DNA of 64,000 nt from Kalaharituber pfeilii. Its lineage: Eukaryota; Ascomycota; Pezizomycetes; Pezizales; Pezizaceae. The position numbers were made by a program, and so were the translations under genes. How positions within the stretch are numbered: position 1 is the stretch's first letter; every line of letters begins with the position of its first letter. Of this stretch, positions 13,095 through 24,840 are shown one piece after another. The stretch is from contig WHUZ01000041.1 of the NCBI GenBank assembly GCA_015179045.1, positions 186,001 to 250,000 on the forward strand, in the 5' to 3' direction. Below the pieces are notes generated by a model that ran no database searches, was not told the origin of the DNA, and saw only the letters and a program-made list of their open reading frames with translations.

Positions 13095-13687
13095 GCCTTG
13101 GCGAAAAAAAAGAGAAAAGAAATATAGATATGCTGATTTTTAGATCCCACCGATGACTCCGAAGAATAATACTAAGCAAGTGTGAGAGGAAAAAGAAAAA
13201 AAAAAAAAAAGATAGAAGGATATACGGTTGGTGGCACGAAGAGTAAGTACTGGGAAATCTGAAAACTGATATAACACAAAATATTATGAAATGAAAACGA
13301 AGGTAATGATGTCGCAATGTGAAGAACGCACTGAAAAATAAGGCTAGAGAACGTCGTAGGAAATTAAAACAATGCAAAACGGAACTCATAAATCATGACC
13401 AGGGGCAAGATGTGGGAAGAGAATGGGGTATTTCCCAGTCTTGAACCGGTATTCCGGCAAGATTGCACAGTTGAACGGTCAGCCTGGCGCTGCATAGGGA
13501 TTTTTCCGCTGCAGTAAGGTAGAACCGCCGCCGCTCGATATTTGCTGAGGTGAGGGTGAAAATACTCCATGATATACAAATACCGGGGAACTCCTCCGTG
13601 ATCCGTTCTACCTAAAGCCGTTCTAGCTGTCCTTCGTCATGAAGGTTGAAGCAAGTAAGGAGCCTCTCCCTAATTCTTGCCATCCCA
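11660..13687. other. no confident gene; A-rich low-complexity runs
   Basis: Contains poly(A) at 12082-12107 and 13057-13091 and an A-rich run near 13196-13210, none preceded by a LINE tail. Long minus-strand frames across these runs are poly-Phe artefacts. No gene was recognised. Confidence 0.4.
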
Positions 13688-14107
13688 CTACAACCCGCAG
13701 TCATTGAGCGCAAGACTTTGTATTCCATCAACGAGCTCGAGATCCCCTCGTTCCTTTCGACTGGGTTTATGCTTTCCTCGCAGACGTCCATCCGAAGGCT
13801 TCTTGAATACCCGAATCTTGGTGGTGCTTGCGTCCTCTGGTAATGCACAATACTTATTTTGCCCGTCTAAGGAGTTCACCTGCCAGTGCCCATTAACGCA
13901 GCCCCTCCCCAGTTCTCGAAAAACTGCGCATTCAAGCTCTTCTGTTGCTGGTAGGTCTGAATGAGCTGTAATAATATAATTATAAATCTCCAAAGCGCTG
14001 CATCCATGATATCCGTTCTGTCGCTGTAAACCAACTAGCGCTTGTTTTATGAGCAGAGGAATGGGAATGCACGCAGGATGCTGTGGATTGGAACCGTCCG
14101 CATACAT
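13688..14107 (-). CDS. possible linker-histone-like winged-helix protein (exon)
   Basis: Starting at the ATG at 14107 the frame is 139 codons. Residues about 16-85 have a pattern like the H1/H5 globular winged helix: IPLLIKQALVGL (helix 1), a loop, SALEIYNYIITAH (helix 2), an acidic helix 3, and a C-terminal wing GHWQV ... GQNKYCAL. The region after it is Lys/Arg-rich with Ser/Pro (KKPSDGRLRGKHKPSRK), as linker histones often are, although it is short and ends in a non-basic segment. Upstream at 14150-14152 a CAG preceded by CTAATTTG looks like a splice acceptor, so this may be a downstream exon. The family call is inference from pattern only. Confidence 0.4.
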   Translation of the reverse strand: MYADGSNPQHPACIPIPLLIKQALVGLQRQNGYHGCSALEIYNYIITAHSDLPATEELECAVFRELGRGCVNGHWQVNSLDGQNKYCALPEDASTTKIRVFKKPSDGRLRGKHKPSRKERGDLELVDGIQSLALNDCGL

Positions 14108-14923
14108 GATCGTTCGAGAAATGGCGAAAGTCCTATCGATTGCTTTCCTCTGCAAATTAGAGATTGTGATAGAAAGTGTTTGGTATCAGTGTTGTTGGTG
14201 AGAGATGATTTTTGCGGTTTGGGAGGAGACTTAGCAGTAACTAATTGAGATAACTGGAGTATTCGGGAGAGGAATTATCTAAACATTTAAATGTCAAAGG
14301 GTTGAGAGATACAAATAGGGGCCGTACGCATTCAGGTGATAACCGTACAACTACTAGCAGATGCGAGAAGTATCACCATCAAGCCATTACCCCACCCACG
14401 ACCCATTTCATAGCTTGGTTTTCCCATGGATCTAGCAGCTTGCGGGGGCGGCGGCAGGCCCAATTTGGATCAAAAACTCCGGTTACGGCTGTTACATACC
14501 CTTGACAGACTTTGAAATTTTAGGAAGGTTAGGGTGCTCACCAAATTCCACCCCAGAAGCATGCTTACTTTCAAGAATGTGTGTTTACACACAGACGTTT
14601 TTGGTACCACCGCCTCGCAGTGTCTCATAAAGCATGGTGAGAAGTCAATTGGCCTCATGACTACCACATGCCAAGAGCAAATATTCCCCGGCGCTCCAGG
14701 CAGCTGGACAAAGCAAGTGAAATTGGTTGCTGTGACATGGTTGTTCTCCTGGGACTGAAGATCCTTGCTTCCCAGCTGGTTGGATAAAAACATATCACAG
14801 AATAAGTTTAAAGGTGGCCCGAGCGAATGGCTAGCAGATAGTAAGTATTAGTGTATGCCACATTTTGTGATACAAGGCGCTGTATTAGATCTGAGAGGCT
14901 CAGTTCAACTGTGCAATAAACAA
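14108..14923. other. no confident gene
   Basis: Probably contains the intron or 5' region of the 13688-14107 gene. Frames 14470-14793 (-) and 14534-14758 (+) are mutual shadows without motifs. Confidence 0.35.
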
Positions 14924-15190
14924 TTATGATTTTCGGTAGGAATGTCGATATGATTGAAAGAATAAATTCACAAGAAAGTGAACAGGACCGCCCGAAGTGT
15001 CATTGCTAAGGGGTCTTGGTCGTGGCAAGGGCAAGCTCACGCTGACAATCAGGAAGCCCGAATCGTCGTCTTCGTTACCAATTTGCTGGTACTTATCAGG
15101 ATGCCTGAAGTAAGCCACTCTGCCTGCGATCTCATCTTGGCACTTGATATTTATGAACAGTGTGCCAATCTGAGAGCTTGAAGTTGTCAA
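14924..15190 (-). CDS. hypothetical protein, probable exon
   Basis: The open frame has protein-like composition (TLFINIKCQDEIAGRVAY, FRHPDKYQQIG, a DDD acidic patch) but begins with TTG, not ATG, so an upstream exon is likely. At 15041/15040 the reading AGC|GTGAGC is a good donor, so the real exon may end there and the Pro/Arg-rich tail would be intronic. No family is recognised. Confidence 0.35.
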   Translation of the reverse strand: MTTSSSQIGTLFINIKCQDEIAGRVAYFRHPDKYQQIGNEDDDSGFLIVSVSLPLPRPRPLSNDTSGGPVHFLVNLFFQSYRHSYRKS

Positions 15191-15770
15191 AATGTCGCCC
15201 GTGGAGCTACATATCCTGACAATTCACCTGTTGCGATTACTGTGGGAATCAGGCACTAGTATGAAATTCGTAAGTTTGGTGCAATGAATGGTCTATATTA
15301 GGGGGAGGTTCGACTGCCAATTCGACTATAGACCAAGGCGTATTAAGTTCGATGCATTAGGCTTACCCACATTGGATTGATTGGAACGGCAGTATTCAGC
15401 GGGCGCAGACGATCCGAAGTCGACGTCGCTCATCTGATGTTGTGGAAGGAGTCCCTGCAAATACCTCAACTACCGATCAAATGGTGTCTAAGCCTCCTGA
15501 ATGTCAAATCGCTGCCCAATTTAGAAATACTCAATATATCGCTCATCATCCAATTGCCTATCAAACATTGGACCTGAACTAATCACGAGTGCCTTGGTAT
15601 GTAAACCTTAGTGATATTTTCAAGGGGACTAGGTCTGTTATTGCATCAGATGGATGTCTGCAGGAGAAAGCACAAGCGAGAGGTCTCCATAGGCCTCACT
15701 CATGATAATTGGTCTTCATCCTTGGCATACATAAGTCCCAGCAATTTGGATCGAACGATCCCATGTCCGG
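15191..15770. other. no recognisable feature
   Basis: Only short frames without motifs (15377-15577 +). Confidence 0.35.
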
Positions 15771-15827
15771 TCCCTGCCATAGCTTGTATGCGGGGTTATG
15801 TGAACAAAAAAAAAAAAAAAAAAAAAA
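15771..15827 (+). mobile_element. tail-only LINE family B insertion
   Basis: CCCTGCCATAGCTTGTATGC ... GGGGTTATGTGAAC then about 22 A. I found no convincing target-site duplication. Confidence 0.75.
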
Positions 15828-18262
15828 CAGGTCTGGAGCCTCCAAATTAGGATCGAAATACCCAGCCGGCTTACTAGTTTGACCAGGGTATCGAGAGGCC
15901 TTTCCATCAGTTGAAACTCGCTTAGAAATCGGGGGCTGAGAGGCAATATTGGGAGTCAATACCGTACTTCTGGCTCACCCATGATGAGTTCCTAAGGTTC
16001 CCCAGAATCGGGATGGCACGATCGGTTGTGCATTTTCCGAAAGGCTAACCAAATGGCTGGGTGCGACAACTGTTGTGCAAGGAAAGATGTGAATTCATGC
16101 AGCAGTAAGACACTGTCTTCCTATTGGTATCATTCACTTTCCCTGGAGCTTGGGTATCCCCTAGGGTGGTGAAACATGCGCCCGGTGTGTCTTTTTACCA
16201 TCTTCAACTCATTCGGTTTTTCACATATCAATGGTCCAACAAGTAAACTTGAGACATCTGCGGAGCTTTTCACTAACAGCATGGATAGTAGAAGTGAGCT
16301 AGGTGGGCGTTCCCACTTTCTGCTAGTTTTTTGGGTTTTTTTTCAAGTTTTGGGTGCTGGGATATGAAGCTGAGTGGAGGTCCTCGAGGTTATGATATAC
16401 CAGCTCAGAGATAGGCGTCTGAGTGCGTGAGGGGCATATAATGTGACATTGTTTTCACGCGCTGTGAGTTCTTTTCGATGATATTTTGCTTGATTGAGGA
16501 CTCAGACATTGTGGTGACTCAATCCTGGCGCAATCGGATGCTGCGGATACAGTAACTGCCGTTCAGCATGTCGACAGCATGCGCCATAATTAAGGAATGA
16601 CTAGCTCCATTCACCACCTCAACCAGGTCTGAGCAGCCACAGTTGTGGTACTCAGGCGCGATCGGAATTAGCCGAAGCCGCATGATTCTTTGAGGGCCAT
16701 CTAGATGCTCCAATTAGCCTACTTTCCCTCTTATTCTCTCTTTTTATTTTTTTTTATTTTTTTTCCAATTCTTTTCCTGCATGCAAGCTACTAGTCTATG
16801 GCAGGGATTTCGCTCCACATGCACGAGACATTAAAGGACTCTTACGCTAAGAGAATGTATGCAAGGTGCAAGTAGAACCAGAAACTTGCTGAGCTATGAA
16901 GGATGGTAAACATGATAGCGTTAGACGATTCATAAGTCCTGTTATCAGATGTTACAGGTATGGATGTATTGCCAACGCAGTATTGGCTATAATCCGTCAG
17001 AGCGATCAAAATTCTTTGATATCGTTACTAGGTATCTTGTCCTCACCATTAATATACGAATTGCCAATACCCTGAACCATTTTCTAGTTTATGAATATGT
17101 GATACAGAAAAGCCTCTCATCCTGGTTCAGGTTGGGACTGGATCCTTGATCTGGTAAAGGCAATTATGCAGTAACAGAGGTTTATTATTGAGTGGAGAGT
17201 TCTACGTACAGTAATAGTCCACTATATAAAATCACCTTCACACTACCTCAGCCTCAGTGAAGCTACTGCTATAAATCAAAGGTTTTAATACTAATAATCA
17301 AATTTGTCATCTAAACTCTCCTACCAATCACCTACTGTGTTTCACCACATCTCGACGCACACCACAATTCGACGCATTTTCCCACCAAAACTAGCCATGC
17401 AGACGAGCGTGTACCTTAACCACTAGAACAGGATTTTGTAAGTGCTATTTAGAGACACTAAATAAATACTTGTTCTTCATGTTTACCACCTCTGCTTGCT
17501 CAAAGAAAGCATTCTCAAGGAATTATGGCACCGCAAGATTTGTAACAATGTCTGGGCATATATTTGTATGGGATTCTCATACAATATTTCAGCAGACTGA
17601 ACATACTACTCATTTTTGGCACTATCACACCAATGGCAATTGTCTTGTGATTGAAGGGCTCCCCCTGTGGTGGTAACCACAGTACCGATGGAAAGAATAC
17701 GGCCAAACGCGGCCCGGAGCGGTACTCATCGGTAGGGCCACATGCGTAGGATGAGGAAGAAAGCTACATTTAAGAAGCTAGATGTGGATGTACAGGCTCA
17801 GTTGGAGGGGAAGGGGGTCTATAAATTGTATGTAGATAGGATAGGACTGTGGAAGCAGGCAAGCAAGCAGCAACAGGCATGGATAAGAAGCAGGACAGAC
17901 ATGGACACGCACAGACAAGACAATTGAAGACCCTTTCCTTGACATTTGATCATTGAGGCCGCCCTTAAGGTTTCATTCTGCCAGCTCTAGATCCGGTACC
18001 CGTGCGAAACAGTGGATGCTGTTGAGCCGTCATCACACCCCTAGCTATATAATGATTCACTTGATTTTATTCAGTCCATTTTGATATACAGCATAGTTGG
18101 CATGCTGATATATATTTTCAGGTGCTCTTCCGAATCCCGATACTGTTCATATGCAATATTTCTATGAGAATGAAAATATTTTGAACAGCTCAACAATTAC
18201 TTCAAGGATTATATTGATACCATTCATGTTAAGAAGCACCTTCTTTTCCACGTGCTTCTTTT
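15828..18262. other. no confident gene; one decayed LINE B tail
   Basis: At 16741-16806 an interrupted poly(T) followed by CTGCATGCAAGCTACTAG ... TATGGCAGGG is an old reverse-oriented family-B tail. Frames at 16176-16367, 16949-17149 and 17470-17676 (+) lack motifs I recognise. Confidence 0.45.
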
Positions 18263-18542
18263 CCAGGTGCAGCAGGTGGAAAAGAAGGTGGCAGGGCGGA
18301 CGGGGAGCGGTTCACCGACCACCGGAGACAGGCGAAGGGGAAGGGGACCCAGTGGCAGAACTATTGCGGTGGGCGGACCTGTAGAACGCATTTGCTTACT
18401 TCATTTATCTCATCTGTTCATGGCCTACTTTATTTATTTTACCTTTTATTTCTTTCATTTCTTTTGTAACTAAACCCTCGCCATAGCCCTCAGGGCGACA
18501 CGCGAGTAAGGATATATATAAAATATATATATATATATATAT
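18263..18542 (+). mobile_element. 5'-truncated LINE family A copy
   Basis: The frame ending at 18384 reads W-K-R-R-W ... GEGEGDPVAELLRWADL, the extreme C-terminus of family-A ORF2 (compare the 47.3-kb copy). A 3' UTR of about 90 bp follows, then the tail CCTCGCCATAGCCC ... GCGAGTAAGGATATATA. The poly(A) has been replaced by an (AT)n microsatellite. Confidence 0.75.
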
Positions 18543-19411
18543 CCATCCGAATAGGTTACTCAAATAAAGTGTTTAAGTATTTTTATTGAATTAATTGCAG
18601 GTGCAATGGGTAGATTTCCATATCTGCAATTTTACCACAAAAATATATGCCAAGACTTATGTGAAAATGTGCAAAGATATAATTTATTCATAACTACTTT
18701 GTTTTTAAAAGTAGAGGTACATGATCTGAAAAATGATGCTTGTTTTAAGCCTCCTAAAAGGCACATAGAAAAGTAGGTACTGTGCGTGGGAATATACAGG
18801 TTCTCATTCACTCAATTTTGGCAGAAAAGTGTATCGAATTGTAGTGTGCGTTGAGATATGGGTGAAACACAGTAGCTGAGCCGAGTTCTTGTACCGACTA
18901 CCTACCAAATCTTTTTTTCCTTAGTGCTAAGCAACGATCCAGTATTAGATGTCAAATTGATACTAGCGAATTGAGACCCTTGCACCATTGACTCGTGAAA
19001 TAATTAGCCATAGTCTCAAATTTGGGATGGACCAGTTGATCCAGTATTAGAGGTTATGCAGTAATACAGGATCTAGTATGAAAGGGTTTAGGTCTATTAC
19101 TGGTGTTCTCTGGGGCACCTGGCACCCAGTGAGATATAGTTGAGGAACTAGCTTACTTAGAAGCAGTGTAGATACTCACGGAAAGAGAGGGGACGCGAGT
19201 GGAGAGTAGGGCACTGAGGTTTGAGAAGGAGCCAGTAGAGGAGGAGGAATCGGCCATCTACCTAAGGGGCAGCCTGGCTGGAGAGAACCCCTTCCACGAG
19301 CAATACTACTATCCCTAACGTCAACCTCAAAGAGAGAAAAATGGGAAAGGAAACAGTAGACGAAGCTCTATGGCGCACTTAAACTTTACTTAAATGTTCC
19401 TAAAATATTAC
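18543..19411. other. no recognisable feature
   Basis: AT-rich sequence next to the LTR. No gene, tail or repeat boundary is visible. Confidence 0.35.
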
Positions 19412-19620
19412 TGTTACGGGCGTGAGGGGCTAGGCTCTGCCGAGCGCTGGAACTGGATGTTATGGCTACGGAGGTGTATATACGGCGGACCGGAAGGGCA
19501 GCTGTTCGGCGTGGAGCGTGCAGCGGAGCGGAGCGGTTCACAGGCGTAGTAAGGAAACGATAGGTTTCAGAGTTTATAGAGAAACTTAGAACACCTCTAG
19601 TATCTTGATTCTTCTAACTA
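19412..19620 (-). mobile_element. old LTR, part 1 (3' end of LTR A)
   Basis: Begins TGTTACGGGCG (the reverse of an LTR ending ...CCCGTAACA) and is clearly similar to the solo LTR at 23421-24095, including the CGGCGG and GATAGGTTTCAGAGTT segments. It stops exactly where the pogo inverted repeat begins; the matching remainder resumes at 22996. Confidence 0.75.
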
Positions 19621-19862
19621 CAGTCTAACCTTGCTATACTGGACAAGTAAAAATTCAGTACTTCTTGTCTAGTATAGCAAGGTTCTGGTATAGAATAAAA
19701 TGCTTGGCAATTGTAAAGAGGGAGCAGCAAAATTTTATATAGAAATTACTAGAGTAGGCAAAAACCAAATAGCAAACATTTACTCAATCCAAGTCCATTC
19801 AATATATGCCGCCCTCACCATCTAGAAAAGCGTCGAGCCTTAAGTGCTCTTGAGAAGCATTA

Positions 19863-20373
19863 AATATGCACAATGAATCCAACAGGCCGTGATCTGCATT
19901 GGACTGAAACCGCCTGGACCGGCCTGATCCACATGAATCAGGCCAACCAGGCCAGTCCAGGCCAATCAGGCCGGTTCAGGCCATTCAGGCCGGTTCAGGC
20001 CAATTAAACGAATCACTCCACAGCTATCCAGCTGAATTGAGGCCAGCACTTACCAGATTGTTTGAGTATTTAGATGAGTAGAATCTCCCGTATGTCTAGA
20101 ATTTCAAACAGTAGCGGTCTACGACTTTTGTCAAGTATGTATCACACTTTGTATTCAAGTATATATACTAAGAAATAATTTAGAAATGATGGACCTTCCA
20201 GATAATACAAACAGACTGGACCCAATTCTTCGATGATGATACCTGATGCGCAACTATCAATTACTGATAGTGGAAATATCCAGGATTATTAAAATCTAAT
20301 TCACCTGGGTTAAATTCCAAAATCGCTTGAATTTACGTAAATGGCCTGGCCTGTTGGATTCATTGAATATGCA
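19863..20373. mobile_element. hAT-like MITE nested in the pogo element
   Basis: Perfect 18-bp inverted repeat CAATGAATCCAACAGGCC at 19871-19888 and its complement ending at 20365, flanked by the 8-bp direct repeat AATATGCA at 19863-19870 and 20366-20373. The 8-bp duplication fits hAT-type insertion. The left part contains a run of CAGGCC-based subterminal repeats (about 19900-20003). No coding capacity is visible. Confidence 0.85.
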
Positions 20374-20825
20374 AATGTCGATTAGAGCCAAAGTATGCTA
20401 AAAAACCATTAAGTAAATTTGGTCAACTTTTCCGAGATAAATTACTAAAACTACTTAACTATAATATTTTAAATATCTGATTTATTATTTAGAGCCGACC
20501 TGTAGCAGTATCTACTTTATCTGATATTTTAAAGCAAAGTGAGAAGTGGTTAGCAATTGATTTTGAAAATAGTAGTACTTGGAAAAAAAAAAACAATAGA
20601 CTGCACAGTTTCTATTACTTAAAGAATATTTGAGTAGATCGTGCAAATCACAAGCATATTACTATTAGTAATTTTGTACTAAGAATAGCTACAGAAAGTT
20701 TAGTTAAAGAACTTTTACAAATACCAGATTTTTCGGAAAATTATACTCTTTTCGAGTATTCAAATAAATGGCTATGTAATGTTAACTTACTATAGCTCAT
20801 AGAATAGCACGGGAATAATAATAAG

Positions 20826-20856
<31 letters not shown>

Positions 20857-21499
20857 CAATATTAAGCAACAGTATTGTTTATTGAGTAGAAAGTCTTGTA
20901 GTAATAGAGGAGCAATTGATTAGACTTTACTTCCTATAATGCAAAATGAATTACGACAACAATTGGATAATTTTGTATTATAGGATGTATTTAATTATGA
21001 TGAATTGATACTTCAATAAGACTTATAAATTTTCTTTATCTTATAAAGCTAATATTTTATAGGTACAATTTAATACCAGATCAGACAATTTGTTGAAAAA
21101 CAGATAATATTAGAGGCATAAAAAAACAAAATCTACGGATTTCAGTATTTCTTACAGTTAATACTAATAGATCCAAAAAAAGAATATCAATTGTAATTGG
21201 CCGAGCTGCTACACCAACCTGCTTCTGAATTTCTAAAGTTAATAAAAACAAACTTTCAGTAGTATATTATCATAATCACAAAGCCTGGCTATTAAGTGGA
21301 ATTTGATATCAATATCTTATCAAATTAAATGAAGATATAAAAAAAAGCAGGAAGGCGAACTGCATTAGTTACCGATAATTGTCCTTCATATCCACCGGTC
21401 GATAAACCTCCTAAAGATTATGAATGGACCTCCATCAGCTCAACTTACTTATATTACACTTATTTATCTACCTAAGAATACCACTCTATATCTTCAACC

Positions 21500-21822
21500 T
21501 CTAGATCAAAGTGAGCGGCACGAGCCGAGCCAGCTCGAGCTCAAACGAGCCAAGATCATGCTTGTGTTTTTCTTGACAGCTCGCTAAAATGCTTAGCCAG
21601 TGCAAGGTTCCATAAACTGTAAATACCTAATATAGTGATAATTAGAGACTTGAAGCTCATTCTGACCTACCAACAACTTCGAAATGCACAATTTAGCTGA
21701 TAGTAGTGAGGAAGATGAAAATTTAGCTTAGTTTAGTTTAGTTTGTCAATATTATGTATATAATCAATCCAGGCTCGAGCTAGCTCGAGCTAGCTCGTGC
21801 CGCTCACTAAAGTCTAGATCAA
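21500..21822. mobile_element. hAT-like MITE, TAGTGAGCGG family, copy 1
   Basis: Element 21509-21809 with inverted ends (A/T)AGTGAGCGGCACGAGC. The 10-bp repeat TCTAGATCAA at 21500-21509 and 21813-21822 brackets it with 3 extra bases on the right, so the duplication has been altered. Inside are GCTC/GAGC-rich subterminal repeats and a segment readable as N-L-A-D-S-S-E-E-D-E-N-L-A-stop near 21690-21730, possibly the tail of a lost transposase. It interrupts the pogo transposase exactly after PLDQ. Confidence 0.8.
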
Positions 21823-22512
21823 CGTATTATCCGATCATTTAAGGTAGTATATAGATGAAATTATGCAGAATATCTAGTGGAATTCTTTAACCAACATCAG
21901 CAAAGTCCACCTACTATTGATATCCTACGAGAAATTTATTTTATCTCTATGGTATGGGTGGAGCTACCTCAAAAAGTCATATACAACTACTGGCAACAAG
22001 CCGGCATCCACTCGCAATTGGAGAAAAGCTCACCAGACCGAAAATCTTATAATGAATATATTCAGTATATTCAATCCGGTACCTATATCTCTATCAACAG
22101 CTTGTTAGATTATTCAGGACAAGGGCAAGATATGGTGGATGAATTTTTATTCTATGATGAGGAAGTAGTAGATGAATCAATTTCCCCTAGTGCAGTCAAT
22201 ATACAGGACCTAATTCTCGATTTGCAATATGCAGAAGAAGAGAACTTACTCAATACTATTGACTCAGAAGCCGAAATCACCACTTCCACCCTACTACCAC
22301 CATCTCCTACTACCACAGAAGCTGTTCAGTCTCTTACTACAGTTTTCTCACATCTTGAAAGCCTATCAATCTCAAGTCTTCCACATCCAACTAGTCGCAT
22401 CTCATTGGAAATCCCAGATATTATTTCATATCTCCAAACTCTGACTGTTTTACTGACAGCCTACCAATTCACACAAAAGGAGCAGCAAACTCTCCAAGCA
22501 TGGTTCTAGCCT

Positions 22513-22860
22513 TCCAGCAGCAGTAGTAACAGCAGCGGCAGCAACAACAGTGGCAGTGGTGGTGGTAGTGGGTAGCAGCGGAGGTGGCAGCGGAGTGGCA
22601 GTGGAGGTGGCAGCAGAGGTGATAGCAGAGGTGGCAGCAGAGGTGGCAGCAGAGGTGGCAGTAGCGGTGGCAGCGGAGGTGGCAGTAGCGGTGGCAGTAG
22701 CGGCGGCAGCAGAGGTGGCAGCAGAGGTGGCAGCAGTAGTGGCAGCAGTGGTAGCAAGCAATAGCAGTAGCAGTAGTAGCAGCAGCAGTGATAGCAGTAG
22801 TAATGATAGTGGTAGTGGTAGCACTGCCAGTAACGGCAGCAGAGTGGTATGATAGAGTGG
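22513..22860 (+). repeat. GGTGGCAGC-type imperfect trinucleotide-based tandem repeat
   Basis: Long run of GGTGGCAGC / AGCAG-type units giving poly-Ala/Val/Gly/Ser or poly-Leu/Pro frames on either strand. It lies inside the pogo element beyond the transposase stop, and a shorter version occurs in the solo pogo end at 25.1 kb, so it belongs to the element. Confidence 0.8.
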
Positions 22861-22995
22861 GGTAGTCTAGGATGTATTAGTATTAGCGCATCCGGTATAG
22901 CAAATATTATTTGTATAGAGGTAGGGGGGTACTTGTCTAGGGATTTCTGTCCGGTCCGGTAATGTTAGCACGTCCGGTATAGCAAGGTCAGACTA

Positions 22996-23330
22996 TCAAT
23001 GCCAATACCTGTAATAATAGATAAACGCAACAGAAACATGCAAAAATAGTACAGACGCAATATAATGATATATACTAATGCATGTGCATATATTAGCTTC
23101 ATAAGCCGAGTGTACTGCAGGTCTGAAGACCCTACCATAAACAATAACACACACTTCCTTAGCACTATCCTATTCGAAAGACAAAGAACCTTCTGCCAAG
23201 CCTAACCGGTGATCAGTCCACTCTAACAGCATTGGTCTTACTAATGGTTCAGGGTAAGTGTTTCTCTTAGCAAGTAAGTCAGCAATGATTTTACCTCCTA
23301 TTCCAGGTACCATGCCCGATGCGGTAACGA
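22996..23330 (-). mobile_element. old LTR, part 2 (5' side of LTR A)
   Basis: Matches the 23.8-24.05-kb part of the solo LTR (ATCAATGCCAATAC, GCAACAGAAACATGCA). It is the continuation of the 19412-19620 fragment beyond the pogo insertion. The outer end is diverged; the 63-codon frame 23170-23361 (-) lies across this end and is not convincing as a gene. Confidence 0.6.
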
Positions 23331-23415
23331 TCTGCCCCCTCTTACTTTTAGTTTTGGACATCTAACTACTGCTAGAGCTTTTATAGTATACTTTGATTAT
23401 ATTAAATTATTACTC

Positions 23416-24100
23416 TCATATGTTACGGCCGTGAGGGGCTCGGCTACGCTGGGCCCGGAGGCTAGGTGTTACGGCTAAGGGGTGTATATGGCGGGCCGGA
23501 AGGTGTATATACGGCGGGCCGAAATGGCTGCGGAGGTGTGCAGGCTGCGGGCCGGAATGGCTACGGAGGCGTATATACGGCGGGCCGGAAGGGCAGCTAC
23601 TCGGCGTGGCGCGCAGCAGAGCGGAACGGTTCACGGGCGTAATAAGGAAACGATAGGTTTCAGAGTTATAGAGAACTTAGAACACCGCTAGTGTCTTGAT
23701 TCTTCTACCTATGCTATCACCAGCGCTTTTATAGACTTGAGCGCATCATACAAATGACTAGTCGACCAAGTAAGGCGAATGACAGCTCCTTATCAATGCC
23801 AATACATGTGGTAACAGGTAAACGTAACAGAAACATGCAACAATAGTACAGACGCAAGATAATGATATGTACTAGTGCATGTGCGCATATATTAGCTTTA
23901 ATAAGCCGAGTGCATGCAGGGTGCATGGGTGACCCGGAGATCATACCATTAATCGACGACACACACTTCCTTAGCACTTCCCTATTCGGGCGAAAAATGA
24001 ATTCCAAGCCTAACGGGTGGTCAGTCCGCTCAAGCAGCATTGGTATTCAGGGTACGTGTTCCGCGGATCGCGTAAGTCTCACCTTAGCCGTAACATCATA
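23416..24100 (-). mobile_element. solo LTR with perfect 5-bp TSD
   Basis: LTR 23421-24095 (675 bp), TGTTACGGC ... GCCGTAACA on either strand, flanked by TCATA at 23416-23420 and 24096-24100. Reading the minus strand there is TATAAAAG about 60% along, a plausible promoter. No internal retrotransposon remains, so it is a recombination product. It inserted close to the older LTR A. Confidence 0.9.
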
Positions 24101-24398
24101 GAGTTGAATCTCTATTAGATTTAAAATTGTATAGAAAGATATTTTGAATATATTTATAGTTAGAATTTCTGCTTTCTTAGTACTCTACTCATTAGTTTCT
24201 ACCCACTCTAGCACACAGACTACTACTACTCCACATGTCTTACCAACTCTAATACCTCACTCTCATGTCATTGAACTACCTTAAGCAAGTGAAGAAAGTA
24301 GCAATATAAAGATATTAAGAGCATTGAGGAAATAAACTTAATTTTCAATTCTGTAAAAATATGTGGCCCGCTTCTGCATCGTAACCCGCTTCACCATA
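24101..24398. other. no recognisable feature
   Basis: AT-rich spacer up to the start of the segmental duplication. Confidence 0.4.
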
Positions 24399-24840
24399 AA
24401 ATACAGTATACGCCAACCATAGCCTATTACTCTCACTTGCTCTGTGTCTCAGCCTACGTGGGCATGCCTGACTTTGTGGCCAATTCCTCTAACTACCATA
24501 TATGGACAGACTCCGATGCTTACAGCTTTATTAGCCTTCTCATTGCCTGTTATGTCCTTGTGGCCTTTGACTCAGATGACTGCTAGGTCAATCAGGCCCT
24601 TTACTCTTCAGACTTCCATCCCTTCTCTGCGAGCTCTGCTGCCCCACCTGGCATGGGTCTCCATTTAGCTGCCCAGCCTAGTCCCTTGACCGCTATCAGA
24701 TAAATGCAAGAGAATACGAGAAGCTCCTCTTCTGAATCCTGCAACATCTCTACCATCGCACACACTTCTGCATCATTGTTGCTCTTCGTTCAATGGAACT
24801 CAAGTAGGACATGACTTAGAACCCCTCAGAAATTGTCATC
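24399..24840 (-). pseudogene. decayed LINE ORF2 RNase H fragment (duplication copy 1)
   Basis: The minus strand shows, through several frameshifts and stops, SSNNDAEVCAMVEML, a Leu-rich acidic strand and G-H-K-D-I-T-G-N-E-K-A, the order of motifs in a LINE RNase H. The same decayed fragment is present at 39262-39690, so it was already dead when the block was duplicated. Confidence 0.65.

Larger units (their letters stand above)
19806..22509 (+). pseudogene. pogo-superfamily transposase pseudogene
   Basis: Probable start MPPSPSRKAS at 19806, the usual kind of N-terminus for pogo-like transposases. Between 20490 and 20790 is a CENP-B-type DNA-binding region: L-K-Q-S-E-K-W-L-A-I-D and later a W-L. 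A DNC motif lies near 21378 and LPKNTTLYLQPLDQ near 21475-21507, the conserved block before the last catalytic acidic residue of DDE pogo transposases. The frame resumes after an inserted MITE and is open from 21877 to 22509 (210 codons; includes VIYNYWQQAGI). Stops and frameshifts in the first half make it non-functional. Confidence 0.8.
19621..22995 (+). mobile_element. pogo/Fot-type DNA transposon, degenerate
   Basis: Left end CAGTCTAACCTTGCTATACT and right end (reverse complement of 22972-22995) give inverted repeats of about 24 bp with a few mismatches. A TA precedes the left end. It sits inside an LTR whose two halves flank it. Inside is a broken transposase gene, two hAT-like insertions (19871-20365 and 21509-21809), a poly(A) run near 20825-20854 and a GGTGGCAGC-type tandem repeat before the right end. 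Confidence 0.85.

Noticed and set aside
12838..13389. 183-codon minus-strand frame rich in Phe
   Set aside because: Generated by poly(A) runs read in reverse.
22450..22852. Long poly-Leu/Pro and poly-Ala/Val frames on both strands
   Set aside because: They are translations of the GGTGGCAGC-type tandem repeat inside the pogo element and have no independent support.
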